A stretch of DNA of 64,000 nt from Chrysomallon squamiferum. Taxonomy: Eukaryota; Mollusca; Gastropoda; Neomphalida; Peltospiridae. The notes beneath the pieces were generated by a model. The model worked only from the letters and a program-made list of their open reading frames with translations, ran no database searches and had not been told where the DNA came from. Shown in pieces: positions 13,240 through 26,584 of this stretch. How positions within the stretch are numbered: position 1 is the stretch's first letter; every line of letters begins with the position of its first letter. The stretch spans positions 15,325,471 to 15,389,470 of the forward strand of contig CM022675.1 in NCBI GenBank assembly GCA_012295275.1. The letters run 5' to 3'. Position numbers and translations under genes: made by a program.

Positions 13240-15058
13240 CAACTAATTGTGTTCCTCCGTAAAAACAGAAATATAAAAATGAGGTATTTTGAATGCAGTC
13301 TATATATATATAATAATTATTATTTTGTTCAAAAAAATCACTTTATATTATTATGACAATCCGTAAAAATAATGATATTTTTTGCCGTTTTATATATATA
13401 TATTAAATATATATATATATAATTGTTTTAAATGTTTATAAAAATAAAGATAACTATGAAATAACTGAATTAAAATTTTTTGTTTTAAATGTTTATAAAT
13501 AGATACTGATAACTGAATATTGTAACATATGACTTTTATTGCTTATTTATCAGTTTTAGAGAGCACATTTTATAGTCGAAATTAGATTGTTAAACAAAAC
13601 TGATCCAAACGGAGAGAGAGATGATCAAACTTTCAACTTCATGATTTAAAACAAACACGCAAAAGTTAATGTTAGCCGCAGGGATGGTTGAAAAGACAAA
13701 ACTAGTTAATTTGAAAAGGAAATAATAATAAATAAATAAATAAATAAATAAATAACTAGGAATTAATATTTAATAGTATTGAATATCTACAAGATGATGA
13801 TTTTAATTAGTGAAAAAATTACAGCCCAGGCTTGAAATATGTTGTTCTGTTTTGCTTTCAGATTTATTTTAGAGTTATCCCCATAAATGATAAAATAATA
13901 AATAAGTAAACAAAAATAAATATGTGTTTGTTAAAATCATATTAATTAAAATATAATATTCATTATATTGTCTTTAATGAAGTAGTTTTATAATTATAAA
14001 TCGAAATACCGATTAAAGAAGATTTTCGTTACTTTAGTAAACCTTTTCTTGTCGAATGGTAATTACTGCTTTGTTAAATTATAAATGTAACAGTGTTAGT
14101 AACAGTGGCAGTACTGTAAAAGAAAGAAAAAATTCCCCTCATTGCACAAAAGGTAACTATGTATTTATGCCTTAGAGGAAATTTTCCTCTTTTGTGAACG
14201 CGACCTTTACCTTCAATGAATCAATACAGTATTTAGCATTTATATGATTACATAGCCCGTTGTATTTAAGAATGGAAATTTCCTCACGCGTTTTGTGTTT
14301 CCGATGCACAACATTCACCGCATTTCGGATTACAGGTATGGAAACAATCTCCTCTCTATCTTTAGTATCGACAACACAGGTAAATCAAAACAAATTAATT
14401 AACATAAAACGGTGTTTGAACCAGGTGACATAACTACAAAACGAAACAAATAAAATAAAATCTAAGAATTATTGTTCGGAAGCATTAAAATTAAATACAA
14501 ACAGTACAGGTTGACAGGTTAATAACTTTGTTAAATATTGCTCCGGTGGGCAACCCGATAATCTAAATATATTTTAATTATGTTTTTTCACAATCTTATA
14601 TTGTTTTAATATTTCAGTATTTGTTATTGGATACTGCTGGGCAACAGTAAATATATTATAATTATATATGTAATGGTTATATAAGTACTGACATTTTTAC
14701 CTGAACTAAGTGGCGTGAAGGTTAGAATGTTTCCATTAGCAATTCAGTTACAAGCATACTTTATTATCAACTAATCTAGGTCATAGAAATTATATGTATA
14801 TGTGAAGAGGATAATGTGAATATTACAGTTACTGAAAATTATTTGCTTGTAAATTATGATATTGCATTAAATTTCAAATAATATCTTAATTTGTAAGTAT
14901 TTATTGCAGTAATAACTTTATTAATAAGATATAATGATCTGTGTTTGTGTGTGTGTGTATGTATGTGTGCAGTTCTTTCGTCCCTTTTGTGATGTTACTT
15001 TAATGATGCATGATAAATTGGTTAATAATTACTTCTGGCACTTTTGTTTTTTGCATAG
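13240..15058. other. Upstream region of the decarboxylase gene with candidate 5' UTR exon
   Basis: AT-rich DNA with TA-rich runs at 13301-13430. A possible non-coding first exon ends at 14335, where CAG is followed by the donor GTATGG; the sequence just before it (14280-14335) is less AT-rich than its surroundings. The coding exon at 15059 begins after a good acceptor (TTTGCATAG), so an upstream non-coding exon is expected. No other gene is seen. Confidence 0.35.
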
Positions 15059-15065
15059 ATTCAAG

Positions 15066-18000
15066 ATGGCACAGAGTAAGAAAAAGATTGTTTATAAAGA
15101 TCTACATCCCATTGATTTTGGAAATGGTCCCATATCTCTTGATATCTGCAATTCTCTAACTTCAAGACATACAGGTTAATTCATAATGACATCATTTAAC
15201 ATTATTCTACATATTAGTATGTTGAGTTCTTTAACTTCTTATCTGAAATGTCATTTACTGCAGTGTTAATCCATTATCCCATAACATTAACAACTAGTGC
15301 TTTATCACTGGTTTATCAAATGTAAGATATCAGCTTTTTCTTCGTCGGAAGGTGAATATAAACAATCTCGCATGAAAAGGCAGGATCTCCTCTGGTCATT
15401 CTAACCAATGAAATAGAAGTCAGAAATATATATATATATTAGTTTTAATAATTAATGGAAAATTGCCCAAAAATCTTTTTACAAAGCAAAAATTTCTCAG
15501 TAGTCTGTTTTAATGTAACACTAAGCATGACATTAATATGTTTTAGGTGCTGGTTCAGACAGGTTCCCAGAGAGCGAGGAGTTTTTCATGCGAGATCTGT
15601 TTGAAATTATTCTGAAAGAAGCTGTGATGGAGTCTTTAAATCCAGAAAGGTATATAAAGAATTTCTTATTATTAGATCTTTGCTGTAATTCTTACACTGA
15701 CAAAATATTTTATATCTATAATGTGTATGCATGAGAATTGTATTTGTTTGAAATTGTACTGAAATTATTCTGAAAGAACCTGTGATGGAGTCTTTAAATC
15801 CAAAAAGGTATATAAAGAATTTCTTATTATTAGATCTTTGCTATAATTCTTATACTGACAAAATATTTTATATCTATAATGTATGAATGAGAATTGTATT
15901 TGTTTGAAATTGTACTGAAATTATTCTGAAAGAACCTGTGATGGAGTCTAAATCCAAAAAGGTATATAAAGAATTTCTTATTATTAGATCTTTGCTATAA
16001 TTCTTATACTGACAAAATATTTTATATCTATAATGTATGTATGAGAATTGTATTTGTTTCATTTAGTGTGTTTTGCTTAGTGTGTATCTATTAATTTTCT
16101 TTCTTTTTTCTTGACTGTATTCAGATGTACGTACTTTATAATAATCTTGTTAAACCATTCTCTCTACATGTGTATGTATGCAAACAAACAGTCACTAAGC
16201 TGATTTACAATTGAAATTGGTATCTATACAGATTAAACTATGTTGACTGATGTGAGATGGAATCAACATTGCTAATAAATGTAATAGTTTCACTCGTGTG
16301 TATATATATATATATGTTTTACAAGTAAAGCTTATTAAAATACGTGTGACAAAATTATAATTTCTGATATTTTACTTGTGTTTTTGGAACAGTTCTAACT
16401 TAGGTATATGTCATACATTTGAACAGTTCCTTATAAATTGTAAATTTCAAAGTTGTATATGTTTCGTAATTCTTTGGCTGCAAACTTGTTACCTAAAACA
16501 TTGTGCTTTGTTCTGTTCTCAGCAAAGTTGTTGTGTTTAAACATCCACATGAACTGGAGAGTATACTTGATTTAAATATCAAGAGGTGTCGGGCATCCAA
16601 TGAAGAACTTCTGAAGATGACACGACAGATCATCAAATACAGTGTTAAAACTGGTAAAATAGCAAGTATCCGTATAGCACAAACGCAGATTGCTTAAACT
16701 TAGTTTAACCTTTGGTCTACAGGAAATAATTTAAAACAAAAACTACACCGCGGGACATGTTTTGTACCTGCATTCACTTATTTCCCTGGAAATATTCATA
16801 AAACTGTAAGCAAAAGATTCAAATTTTTTGTTGTCATTTTTAGAGCAGTTAATATTTGTTATTTCAGTCATTTATGAAGTCAATTGTTTCTGAGAACTGG
16901 TAATGAATTTAATACAAACAAGCTGTTTAATGTAAAATGTTTAGTTAAGCAAAATACTGGTGGTTTACATTCATTCAAAGTACATGTAACTGAAATAATT
17001 TGAAATTACTGTGACTGAAAAATCTTTTAAAATATTTTTTTGTGGCATCTTTATAATCACCAGCCAGAATGTAATGTCCATACTGAATGCAATAGATAAA
17101 TATTTACTATTAAAATATTTTCTTTTGTAGGTCATCCACATTTCTTCAACCAGCTATATGGAGGATATGACACTTATGGCCTGGCTGGAGCTTGGCTAAC
17201 AGAAGCTTTAAATACCAGTCAGTCAGTACATTTTATCTCACAGTTCATCCAAATGTTAGACTTGTAAAATTTACAATTTATGAGGGGGGGAGATGTCTGA
17301 CAATAAATTATGACCTGATGATGTGCTGATTTCATATGCATCCATGAAATATTTAGAATGTATAAAACTAAATCAAATTTGTATTACGTCTCTAACATAT
17401 TCTGGTTTAAACCAGTTTCAGGTAATGTCACATAATATTTTACAGTTTATTAAATAGTTGTTATGAAGTTTGTGTACGATATTGCAGTAACTTTATTTAT
17501 AATGCAATATGTTGTACATATAATATTATTTATTTTGCAGGTATACATATGAAGTTGCTCCAGTATTTACACTGATGGAGAAATCTTTGTTAGGAAAGAT
17601 GCAGAAACTTGCTGGATTTAATGAAGGAGATGGAATATTTTGTCCTGGTAAGTGAAACTGAAACTGAAAAAAATTAACGTGCTAATCAGAGCAAACTGGT
17701 GAAGCACGTCTACGACAGGCATGCTTTCTGACAGGTCAGCGGGCGTGTCCGTCACAGAACTCCTTGTAAGATGAAATCCTTAGTTATGTATCATTACTAT
17801 TTATTTATTTATATGTGTGTGTCTTTCATTCAGAATGTTTCATGACTAGTTTATCAAATGACTGCCGGCATGAGCTCTCCTATATGTGACAAGCTTAGTC
17901 ATGGAATAAGTAATTGCAATTGTTCAAGCATCATCATCAGTTTTGTGAAAAACCTATACTAATACACATTCATCATTAATCATAAAACAAGTTGCAGTGT

Positions 18001-21000
18001 CACTAAAAAAAAGGCCTTTAGTCACTGATTGGTTTTGGTGATCATTTTAAAACAATGTTTTTCTCTCCATTGCTCCCTGAATATCTAGTCCAGAGGAGTT
18101 TAACGATGTAACAAACAACTTGTCAAATAAACCAGCACTAAAGGAGGTATTAAACATGGCTTTTCCTTTAAATTATTAGTGATTGTTTTCAGGTGGCTCT
18201 ATATCCAACATGTATGCCTTAAACCTTGCCCGATTCAAGCGATTCCCAGTAGTGAAAACGGAAGGGATGTGTGGTCTACCCAAATTGTGCATTATTACAT
18301 CAGAAGAGGTAGATCATAAATTTACATGTTACTAAACTAATGTAAGTAGAGAATCATATTTATTTGTTATTATCAGTATTTTTGTAGTTTTATATGAAGA
18401 GGTAAAACAATAATTTATGAAATTAAAGTAAGTAGAGTGATATATTTATGTATTATTATTTCACTAACATCTGAACTTTGTTTTTGTGTTTGGTTTGTAT
18501 TTGGTCATATTTTTTATTTATATACTTTAATAGGAATTTATTTGTTCTATAATTCATTTGAAATGTATCTGTACTAAATGTGTTTTATTATTTTATTTTT
18601 CATTCATTTTTATTCATTATGGCTGTTCTACTTTGATGAAGACATTTAACTATAAATGCCAGTTTGTTATAATTTAAAATATTTTGAATTTAATTAATTG
18701 GCAGTTTAATTTTGATATTTTACATCGAGAATGCTTTACTGCTGGCTGATGAGTATTGAAAATATTTATTGGCTCATGAATAATTACTCACAGTATTTAT
18801 CTAAACCAGCTCAAACAGCAGGATGCACATAGTAAAAATGACTCAAAATAAAAGCTATATAAGCTAGCATTCAAATGATTTTCAAAGAAGAAGAGAGCTT
18901 CATTGAAAAATATTTTAGTATGAACTTTTCCGACTTATATACCATATTTATTTGAGTTTAGTTTGTCATGTTAAATAATGTTTTTATTTTATTGTATTGC
19001 AGTTTATATCTGTCACAGTGTATTTCAGGGGCATTATTCCATGAAGAAAATGGCTGCCACTTTAGGGCTGGGTATGAACAGCGTGGTACCAATTCCATGT
19101 GATAACCGAGGTCGTATGATAGCAAACAAAGTGGAAGAAACTATAGTAACATCTCTGCAGAATGTAAGTGTGTCGAATAAGTACAAAGCTGAAGTTTAAT
19201 TTTATAAGAAAAGAATGTTTAAGTTTGGTTTTTCTTTTAATGTTAGTCTCCAAAATGGTTTTTGTAGGTGTTTGCATGTGAGAATGTAACATTGTTTTTT
19301 TCAGCATCACTATGCACAGATTAGAAATTGCTGTACAATTACAAATGAATTTTTATAATATTTTCACAGTATTAAATTTTTGGAAGATTGTCCATGAATA
19401 TCTTGAATGTGTCTTTGTATTACAGGGAAGAGATTCCCTGTTCTTAAGTGACTGATACTGATAAATTTTTTGAAAACAAGAGAATCTATTGTATTATACT
19501 GATACAAATTAAAATGGTAAGTTAACAAATACAGTTAAATGTTTAAAAGAAATCTATAGATACTTGAATATATAGGACTATTAAACACTGTTAAATGAAA
19601 ACTATAATAGTAAGTATAAAAATAAGTATCTTGTGAAATGTAAAAAAATATAATTCTTTTAAAATGTTTAATGAGAACAACTTTTATTTAATTGTCTATT
19701 TAATAATTCATCAAGTTAAATTTGATAACTTTTTGATTTTACTGCAGATCAATTTTGAAGTTTACAGTGTTTCATGCTATATAAACTTTGTTTAAATTAA
19801 AATATTACTGCCAAGTTTGTTATAAAATCTCCTTTATATTATACTGATGACATCACATATCTTAATATAGTAATATAATAATATAATATCATGGTATGTT
19901 AACTAGTATGTTATTCAATGAACTTGGAATTAGTTGAATGAATTATTATAAATAAGTAAAGGATTGAAGTGTGACAAGTAAAATCTGTTTTACTGGTTAG
20001 TAATGGTGATGTTTAATGATGATATTCTGTGTACAAATTCTTGTTTATGATAATGTTCTATGTACATTTGATGGCAGCATTTCTGTTTATAATAATGTTC
20101 TGTGTACTTGATGGCAGAGTTCCTGTTTATGATAATGTTTTGTGTATCAGAGAACTAACCAAAATGATACACTCTGCATTCCAGGGTACATTTGGATGAA
20201 CGGTAAGCTATCCAAAATGACGTTCTATGTGTTACAGAATACAACACCATTAGTAGTGGATGGTAAGCAAATGACATCTTAAATTACATGATATTGGCAT
20301 GCATTCTAAATACACAGAGCTTTTAGTAGCAGGTAAGCAGATGATACTGTTATGCATTTTGTGGTACATGCCATTAGTAATGGATGGTAAGAAAATTATA
20401 CAGTCATGCACTCCATGATACTGAGCCAATAATATTGCATGGTAAGCAGATGTTTCTAGCAGGTTTTAATTAACACTGTACATATCTGTTAATACAGCAA
20501 TGTCAGCAGGTTATCCTGTATTCAAATGTTTATGTGCTGCATGCACAGTGATTGAGCTGGATTATCTCATCTCCTTTTTTTTCTTTTTTTTTTTATTTTT
20601 TCTAAAACAGATTTTAATTGGTTTGGTAATGATTTTTGCATGTATCCAACTGGCAATTTCCTAGAAACATCACATAAAGGAATATCTGTATTTAAAATGT
20701 AGCTTGATAGTAGCAGTACATTAAATGTTCAAATGAAAAGACCAACTGCAGAAGAAACATTTCATAATAGGTAAAATCCACCAAACTAATTAATATATAG
20801 TTGTATGTGTTGGAATGGAATTCACAAAAAGATGTGAGAAAATCTATCTCAGTTATTGTGCATGTGGCTTTATTATAGGACAGCTTTCTACCTGTATAAG
20901 TGAGGAGTAAATACAAATTTTAATTGAATATCCAGATATGTGCAGACAGAGATATTCAGTCTGGTGTCTACTATTACTGTTTGTGTAATAAGATTATTAA

Positions 21001-24000
21001 TTTTTTTTTCTGAGGTATAGGTATGCTGCTTATTAGATTTGGAATAATATATACATACATTTTAAACAAGAAGTTTATAATGACAATTAGTAAAATATTT
21101 TATCTCAGGATTGAAAACCTCTGAGATGTCCTGCTTATTACAAAATCCAGGTTAGTGACCATCATGTATATTGCTGTGTATTGATTTATCATATATTAGA
21201 ATAATGATGATGAAGAAGGTAATATTGTTTATTTTTCTTCAAGTTCATGAATAAAAACTATTTTTTGCAGGGAACTATACCTGTTATGGTAAATGTAACA
21301 TCAGGTACAACTGTACTAGGAGCCTATGACCCACTGGACAAGATTGCAGACATCTGCAGGAAGTATGATGTGTGGGTACATTGTGATGGTGCCTGGGGTG
21401 CAGCTTGTCTCCTGTCTGACAACCTCAAGCATTTAATGAAAGGAATTGAAAAGTAAATTTATACAAATGTTCTATTTTCTCTCTGAACTATATCAAGTTA
21501 ACTTCTGATGATATATTGATGTAAATATATTTGTATTCTTTATAAAATAATCTGTTTTGTGTGTGTGTGTTATTTGCAGATATTTTCATGCTTTGCTGTT
21601 TGTACCAAACTGTAAAAACAAAGAATAACGTAATCACAACTACTTACATACTTGTTATTTTATTGTCAGATTACAAAGATTGGTTGTTAAAAATAGATAA
21701 ATAGTAACCTGGAAATAATATAGAAAAAATGAGATGAGATAATCCAGCTCAATCACTGTATATGCTGTGAAAAAGAACAATGAAATTTTATATTTGAGAA
21801 CAAGAATAGCGAGTTCTTGTTTTCATTCTTATTTATATTTTTATTTTGTTTTTCATTTAGCTACCTTCCTTATTTATTTTACTAACTAAACTGAAGTATT
21901 AATCCTTTCAGATGTTTTGATTTAATATTGCAGACATGAAATAAAATATATTCTTTGTTTGATATCTATATCTACATACAGGGATTTTTCAATCATTAAT
22001 AGTACCCAGTAAGTAATATAAATTCTAATTTTGGATGTCAACTGAATATAGATGTGTGTTCATTGACTTTTATATTAGGCATACTCTTAGCAATTTTTCT
22101 ATCAAACAATGACAAAAAGATCTACTAAAATACCAGGAATCATAACAACTTGTCACTCTCATTAATATAGACTAGACATTTGAAAATACTGTGTTCACAG
22201 CAGTGGATGAATGTTTGACAGATATTTTAATTTTTATTTTCATTTTTTAAACTATATTTTTAATGTCATCTGTCAGCAACTTTGTACATCAAATTACAAT
22301 AAAATATATATGATATTATAGCAAAAAGTCCAGATTTCAGAAAATGTTGGGTCTTTTTTTTCTTCTTAAAATCAGTCCAGTATTTAGATTTTATTAACAT
22401 TGCAAAATAAATTCTTTGTTGTAATCTTCTTTCAGTGCCAAAAACAAAAATTTGGATGGGTTAACTATTCATTTACAGAATCAGTAACATTCTCTTAAAT
22501 ATCAGTTAACATATATATATGTAAATATATATAATATGGCATACTTTGTTTTTGGTTCTGGGTAGGTGTCATTTTGTTTTATGTTAAATTTTCAAAAATT
22601 ACAAACTAATATTTCAGGGTTGATTCATTAACTTGGAATCCTCATAAAATGATGGGTTCACCTCTACAAACATGTGCTTTTCTAACAAAACACCAGGTAT
22701 TTATTGCTTTGTTTTTTCTACCATATATGTTACATACATCTAACCAATAAAATATTGAACACTAAAAATTCATTCCATGCAATTAATCCATCTCAAATGA
22801 AAATTTTGTCTTATCATAGTTTAATTTCTTAAATTATCACATTTTAAATATTTTGCTTAATTTGAGTAAATATCAAAATTCTTATGAACATAACAAGACA
22901 TTTAAACTGAATTTCACATTGAATTCTCACTCACTCACATTGTTTATTTTACTTTTCAGAACCTACTAGCAGAGTGTCATTCTGCCAATGCCACATATCT
23001 GTTCCAACAGGACAAGTTTTATGACATTTCTTATGATACAGGTGACAAGTCAATACAGTGTGGTCGTAAGGTTGATGTACTCAAGTTGTGGATGATGTGG
23101 AAGGCAAAGGGAGATTATCAGTTTGCTAAAGATATAGAAAATGCATTTGACTGTGCAAGGTTTGTTTTAGTTTCCACTGTTACATTACATACATGGAAAA
23201 TAATCTGGTTGAATGTTTATTTGAATACAAAACTAAAATAAAGGTACAGAAATACATATTTCAGTACAAAGTATTAAGATTGCAATTTAGGGTGTAAAAT
23301 ATTGAAAACTGATTTAGTCAATTTGATCAGTATACACAAAACAAACCCAGTTTATCAATATTAACAGTGTTGTATTCATTTTATTCCTTTTAACGTTATA
23401 ACTATGGAACAGATTCTCCTTAATCAATTCAAAAATGCCTACTTATTGTAAAAACATAATTTTTTTATGACAAGTTGGCATTTGTCAACTGATGAAGTTA
23501 ACTTCAACATATATGATTCTGATGTTGTTGTTAATAAAAAGAAATCCTCTGAATTTTCTTTCATGGAGGCAGATGTTTTGTTTTAGCAGACTCCACACAC
23601 TAAAATCTGATTGAATGCTTTCTATAAACAATTTTTTTAATATATACAAAATGCTCTCCCTGATGACAAAAGGAAGTTATGAGTATATAAAAATAAGAAC
23701 TGTTAAATAAGTTTAATAGTTATAACTGATATTGTTATATATTTTTCAAAGATTATTAGATAATTCCTGTAATAACCCAGTTGCACCATGTGATTCTGTG
23801 CTCACACATGAAGTGTGCTATTCCTAACAACCATCAATGTTTTAGGTTTTATTAAATAAACACCAATGTCGTTGTTCATATTAAACTGTTTAGTATTCAG
23901 TAAGCACATTTGATGTGAGTATTTCTTTAAATGACATTTGAATGGTGAAGGAGGCAATATTGAAATTGATTTCACTAAACTAATATCAAAATAAATTAAT

Positions 24001-26584
24001 TTAAACCTATTAAGTTTAGCTGATAAGAACAAGGACACTGGTATATTTTAACTTGTATAAATTACGTTCAGTTTACAATAAATTTTATAAATAATGAATT
24101 AGGTAAGAAGGACCATAGTTATTAAAAATAAATATAAACAGCTTTAAAACAGAATTCTTTAAAAATTCTAGGTAAGTTATTTTTAATTTAAGAAATTCCT
24201 TTCTATAATAATATTTATTCTCTAAAATGCTACTATTATTATTGCTGCTGCTAATAATTATTGCCTTGTTACATGTATACAGCAATTAAAAATAGCTGTT
24301 AATTTTATTTTGTTTCAGATACTTGGAAGATAAAATAAAGAAAACTGAAGGCTTCCGTTTGGTATTGCCAGAGGTAATAATTAGTTGTGTTTTAATTAGA
24401 TTTAACAAATTTAACTAGACATGGGCTTTTTTGTTATAATTCTATGATTCTTCTGTATTTTATAACTCTTTCTTTGCATGACTTGTAGTGAAACATTGGA
24501 ACAGCCAACGATTAGAGAATGGACATAATGATTATTATATTTACACAAAATGAACCACTGAATAATTTATATGCTGGTGCTGACCCAACTATTTTATATG
24601 CAGTGCTATTCCCAAGTTAATATATTTGACTACAGTAACTAAATAAAATGTGATATCATTTCTAAATGTACTGAAGGACAAATTAACAGCCAGTGAAATT
24701 TTTTTATGAAGTATGATTTTGTGGGATCTCTTTCAGTTTTGTTGAGCTTGATGAAAAGCAGGAATTCTAAATCTGGTGCTGCATGTTTTTTTTGTTTTTA
24801 CTAATACATTTATTTGTAATATTCTTGTTAAACAACAACATCCTTAGTAACAAAATTTATATAGTGTTGTTAATTTTTGTCAGGCTTATTTGCATAACTT
24901 TACTACAATTCTTTAAGTGAATAATTTCCATATTAATAGATCTAGATGTTTTTGTTCTTCAAACTGAATAATAATGGCACATTTAGAATCCTTGTCATAT
25001 TGCCTTTTCAACAATACCAATTTTATGAAGATTGACTCAGTAGTTACTGAGATACGAGGGTTCAAAGGTTGGTGGTCACACCCATTTTGGCTGAAAATCT
25101 CAAAATTCGGGGGGGGTGGCCATATCTCCCACATCATTGGTCTGATTGGCTAATGTTTTGGATTTGGTGCTGTGGGATCCCAGTCAACAAGTATACCAAG
25201 TTTCATAAAAATCTGAGACAGTTGGGTTTAACCCATTGGGTGATTTGACATGGAATGACCCTAATATTAAATAACATTAAAGTCAGTTATTTTGTTGTTA
25301 TCTTTCATATCAGTTTAAATAACTGTCTTACTTGACACTCTGTTACTGAAATAAACAGAACAATAGCTTTATCTTTATGGGGAATCAAGATTTGTTTCTG
25401 TTATGAAAGATTATATATCAGGCATGGGCAAATGTTTTTGAGAAGCAGGCCACATGAGGCATGGCTCATCCTCAGGCGATTCTGCAGAATGGCACATGAA
25501 GGAGGTAACTGTATCAACGATTAGTTATTCTGGCTGCAGAGGCCCATACAAATCAATTTGTTTTTTATGTAGTTTAAGAAATTTTTCATTTTCATTTACT
25601 TCAGAAATTATAATAAAAAAGTTACATATGTTTTAATATATTAGTAGATACAAAATAGGCTCCCCCAACCTTTTTTGAGTGAGGGAGAGTGTGTGTGGAC
25701 AGGTGAGGACAAAATGAGACAAACAAAATGTGGATTAATGTTATTTTCCTTGTGAAATTAGGTGGGCCACAGTTTGCCCATGACTGTTATATGTGAAATG
25801 TTTATTTATTGTTATTATTTTTGTTTATAATGTTATTTTATTGTATTTTATTTTTATGAAGTTAACAAAACAGGGTAAAATTCTGTTTTGATTAGAACAA
25901 GAAAACATTTAAACAATTATGTCAAATGATTTCTAAAGATACAACTGTTATATCACAAAAAGTTGTCTCCAAACAAATCAACATCTTCAAAATAAAACAT
26001 TTGTTGACTTTAAAGGATAAAATATTGTGATCTTGTTAAAATTCAGAAGTTATAATTTGCATTTACTAGTTTAAACTGGTAGGTGAATTTTCATAATAAT
26101 AATCCTAAAACAATTATTTATATCTGTTTTTTCCAGTTTGAATGCACAAATGTTGGATTCTGGTACATTCCACCAAGTCTACGAGGTCAGAATGAAACGA
26201 CAGAGTGGTGGAATAAGATAGCTGAGGTAGTTTGTCTGTCTTAGTCTGATTTCAAATCAAATGTTATATATTAACTAATACCTTTCTTTTTAAGTTTATC
26301 ATAAAATGTTATGTACTATTGATGGGACAGTCAATTTTCCTTAAATTTCTTTTATTTTTTATTTTTTTGAGGGATGTTCATTTTGCTTTTTTATTATGAT
26401 GGTTGTGCAGGTTGCTCCTGCAATAAAGAAACGGATGACAGAACAGGGAACTCTTCTCATTGGTTACCAGCCTGACAGAGAATGGGTTAACTTTTTTCGA
26501 ATGGTTATTTCCAACACTGCAACAACTCATAAAGAAATGGATTTTGTCATCACTGAAATTGACCGACTGGGTAGAGATTTATGA
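15066..26584 (+). CDS. CSAD: PLP-dependent acidic amino-acid decarboxylase, CSAD/GADL1-like
   Basis: This enzyme is expected to decarboxylate cysteine sulfinate (to hypotaurine) and/or aspartate (to beta-alanine) in the cytosol. Thirteen coding exons join in phase: 15066-15174, 15547-15649, 16523-16653, 17131-17221, 17541-17647, 18193-18308, 19029-19163, 21271-21452, 22618-22696, 22960-23159, 24319-24373, 26137-26226 and 26411-26584. They give 523 residues, close to GADL1 (521) and CSAD (493). The PLP lysine is K335 in TWNPHKMMG and the ring-binding aspartate is D303 in [23 protein letters not shown] and [11 protein letters not shown] follow CSAD/GADL1 rather than GAD (PGGAISNMYS, AGTTVYGA), although the NPHKMMG segment is GAD-like. 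The protein ends EIDRLGRDL, as usual in the family. HCDGAWGA differs from the common HVDAAWGG. The substrate cannot be settled from sequence alone, and CSAD versus GADL1 orthology is open. Confidence 0.9.
15602..16060 (+). repeat. Three tandem copies of exon 2 3' half plus donor site and intron
   Basis: A unit of about 156-158 bp is repeated at 15602, 15760 and 15916. The first copy is the last 48 bp of coding exon 2 of the decarboxylase gene with its GTATAT donor and the following intron. Copies 2 and 3 keep the donor but lack an upstream acceptor. Copy 2 keeps the exon frame, with Ala to Pro and Glu to Lys changes. Copy 3 has a 2-bp deletion in the exon part. Both later copies share the changes CCTGTG and CCAAAAAG, so copy 3 probably arose from copy 2 or the reverse. 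Confidence 0.93.
17665..17760 (+). mobile_element. Gypsy 3'-end fragment in intron 5 of the decarboxylase gene
   Basis: This about 95-bp stretch is the reverse complement, with a few changes, of 51825-51922. It spans the 3' internal end of the Gypsy remnant and the likely start of its LTR (TGTTGTGAAGCACGTC in the Gypsy copy). It begins 18 bp after the exon 5 donor. Matching stops sharply at 17760. Confidence 0.8.
20036..20450. repeat. Degenerate minisatellites in intron 7 with repeated GGTAAGC
   Basis: Two adjacent repeat families are visible. At 20036-20150 a unit of about 50 bp (TTGTTTATGATAATGTTCTG, then TGATGGCAG) occurs three times. At about 20160-20450 a unit of 54-70 bp occurs five times, each ending in GGTAAG (20202, 20262, 20332, 20386, 20441). 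That word matches a 5' splice site. Confidence 0.75.
25419..25786. mobile_element. Non-autonomous hAT transposon in intron 11 of the decarboxylase gene
   Basis: The ends are CAGGCATGGGCAAA (25419) and, inverted, CAGTCATGGGCAAA (ending at 25786), followed inward by a GGCCAC motif on both sides. This is the classical CAGnGnTGGGCAAAC type of hAT terminus. The flanks TTATATAT (25411-25418) and TTATATGT (25787-25794) form an 8-bp target-site duplication with one mismatch, as expected for hAT. No transposase frame is present in 368 bp. Confidence 0.88.
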
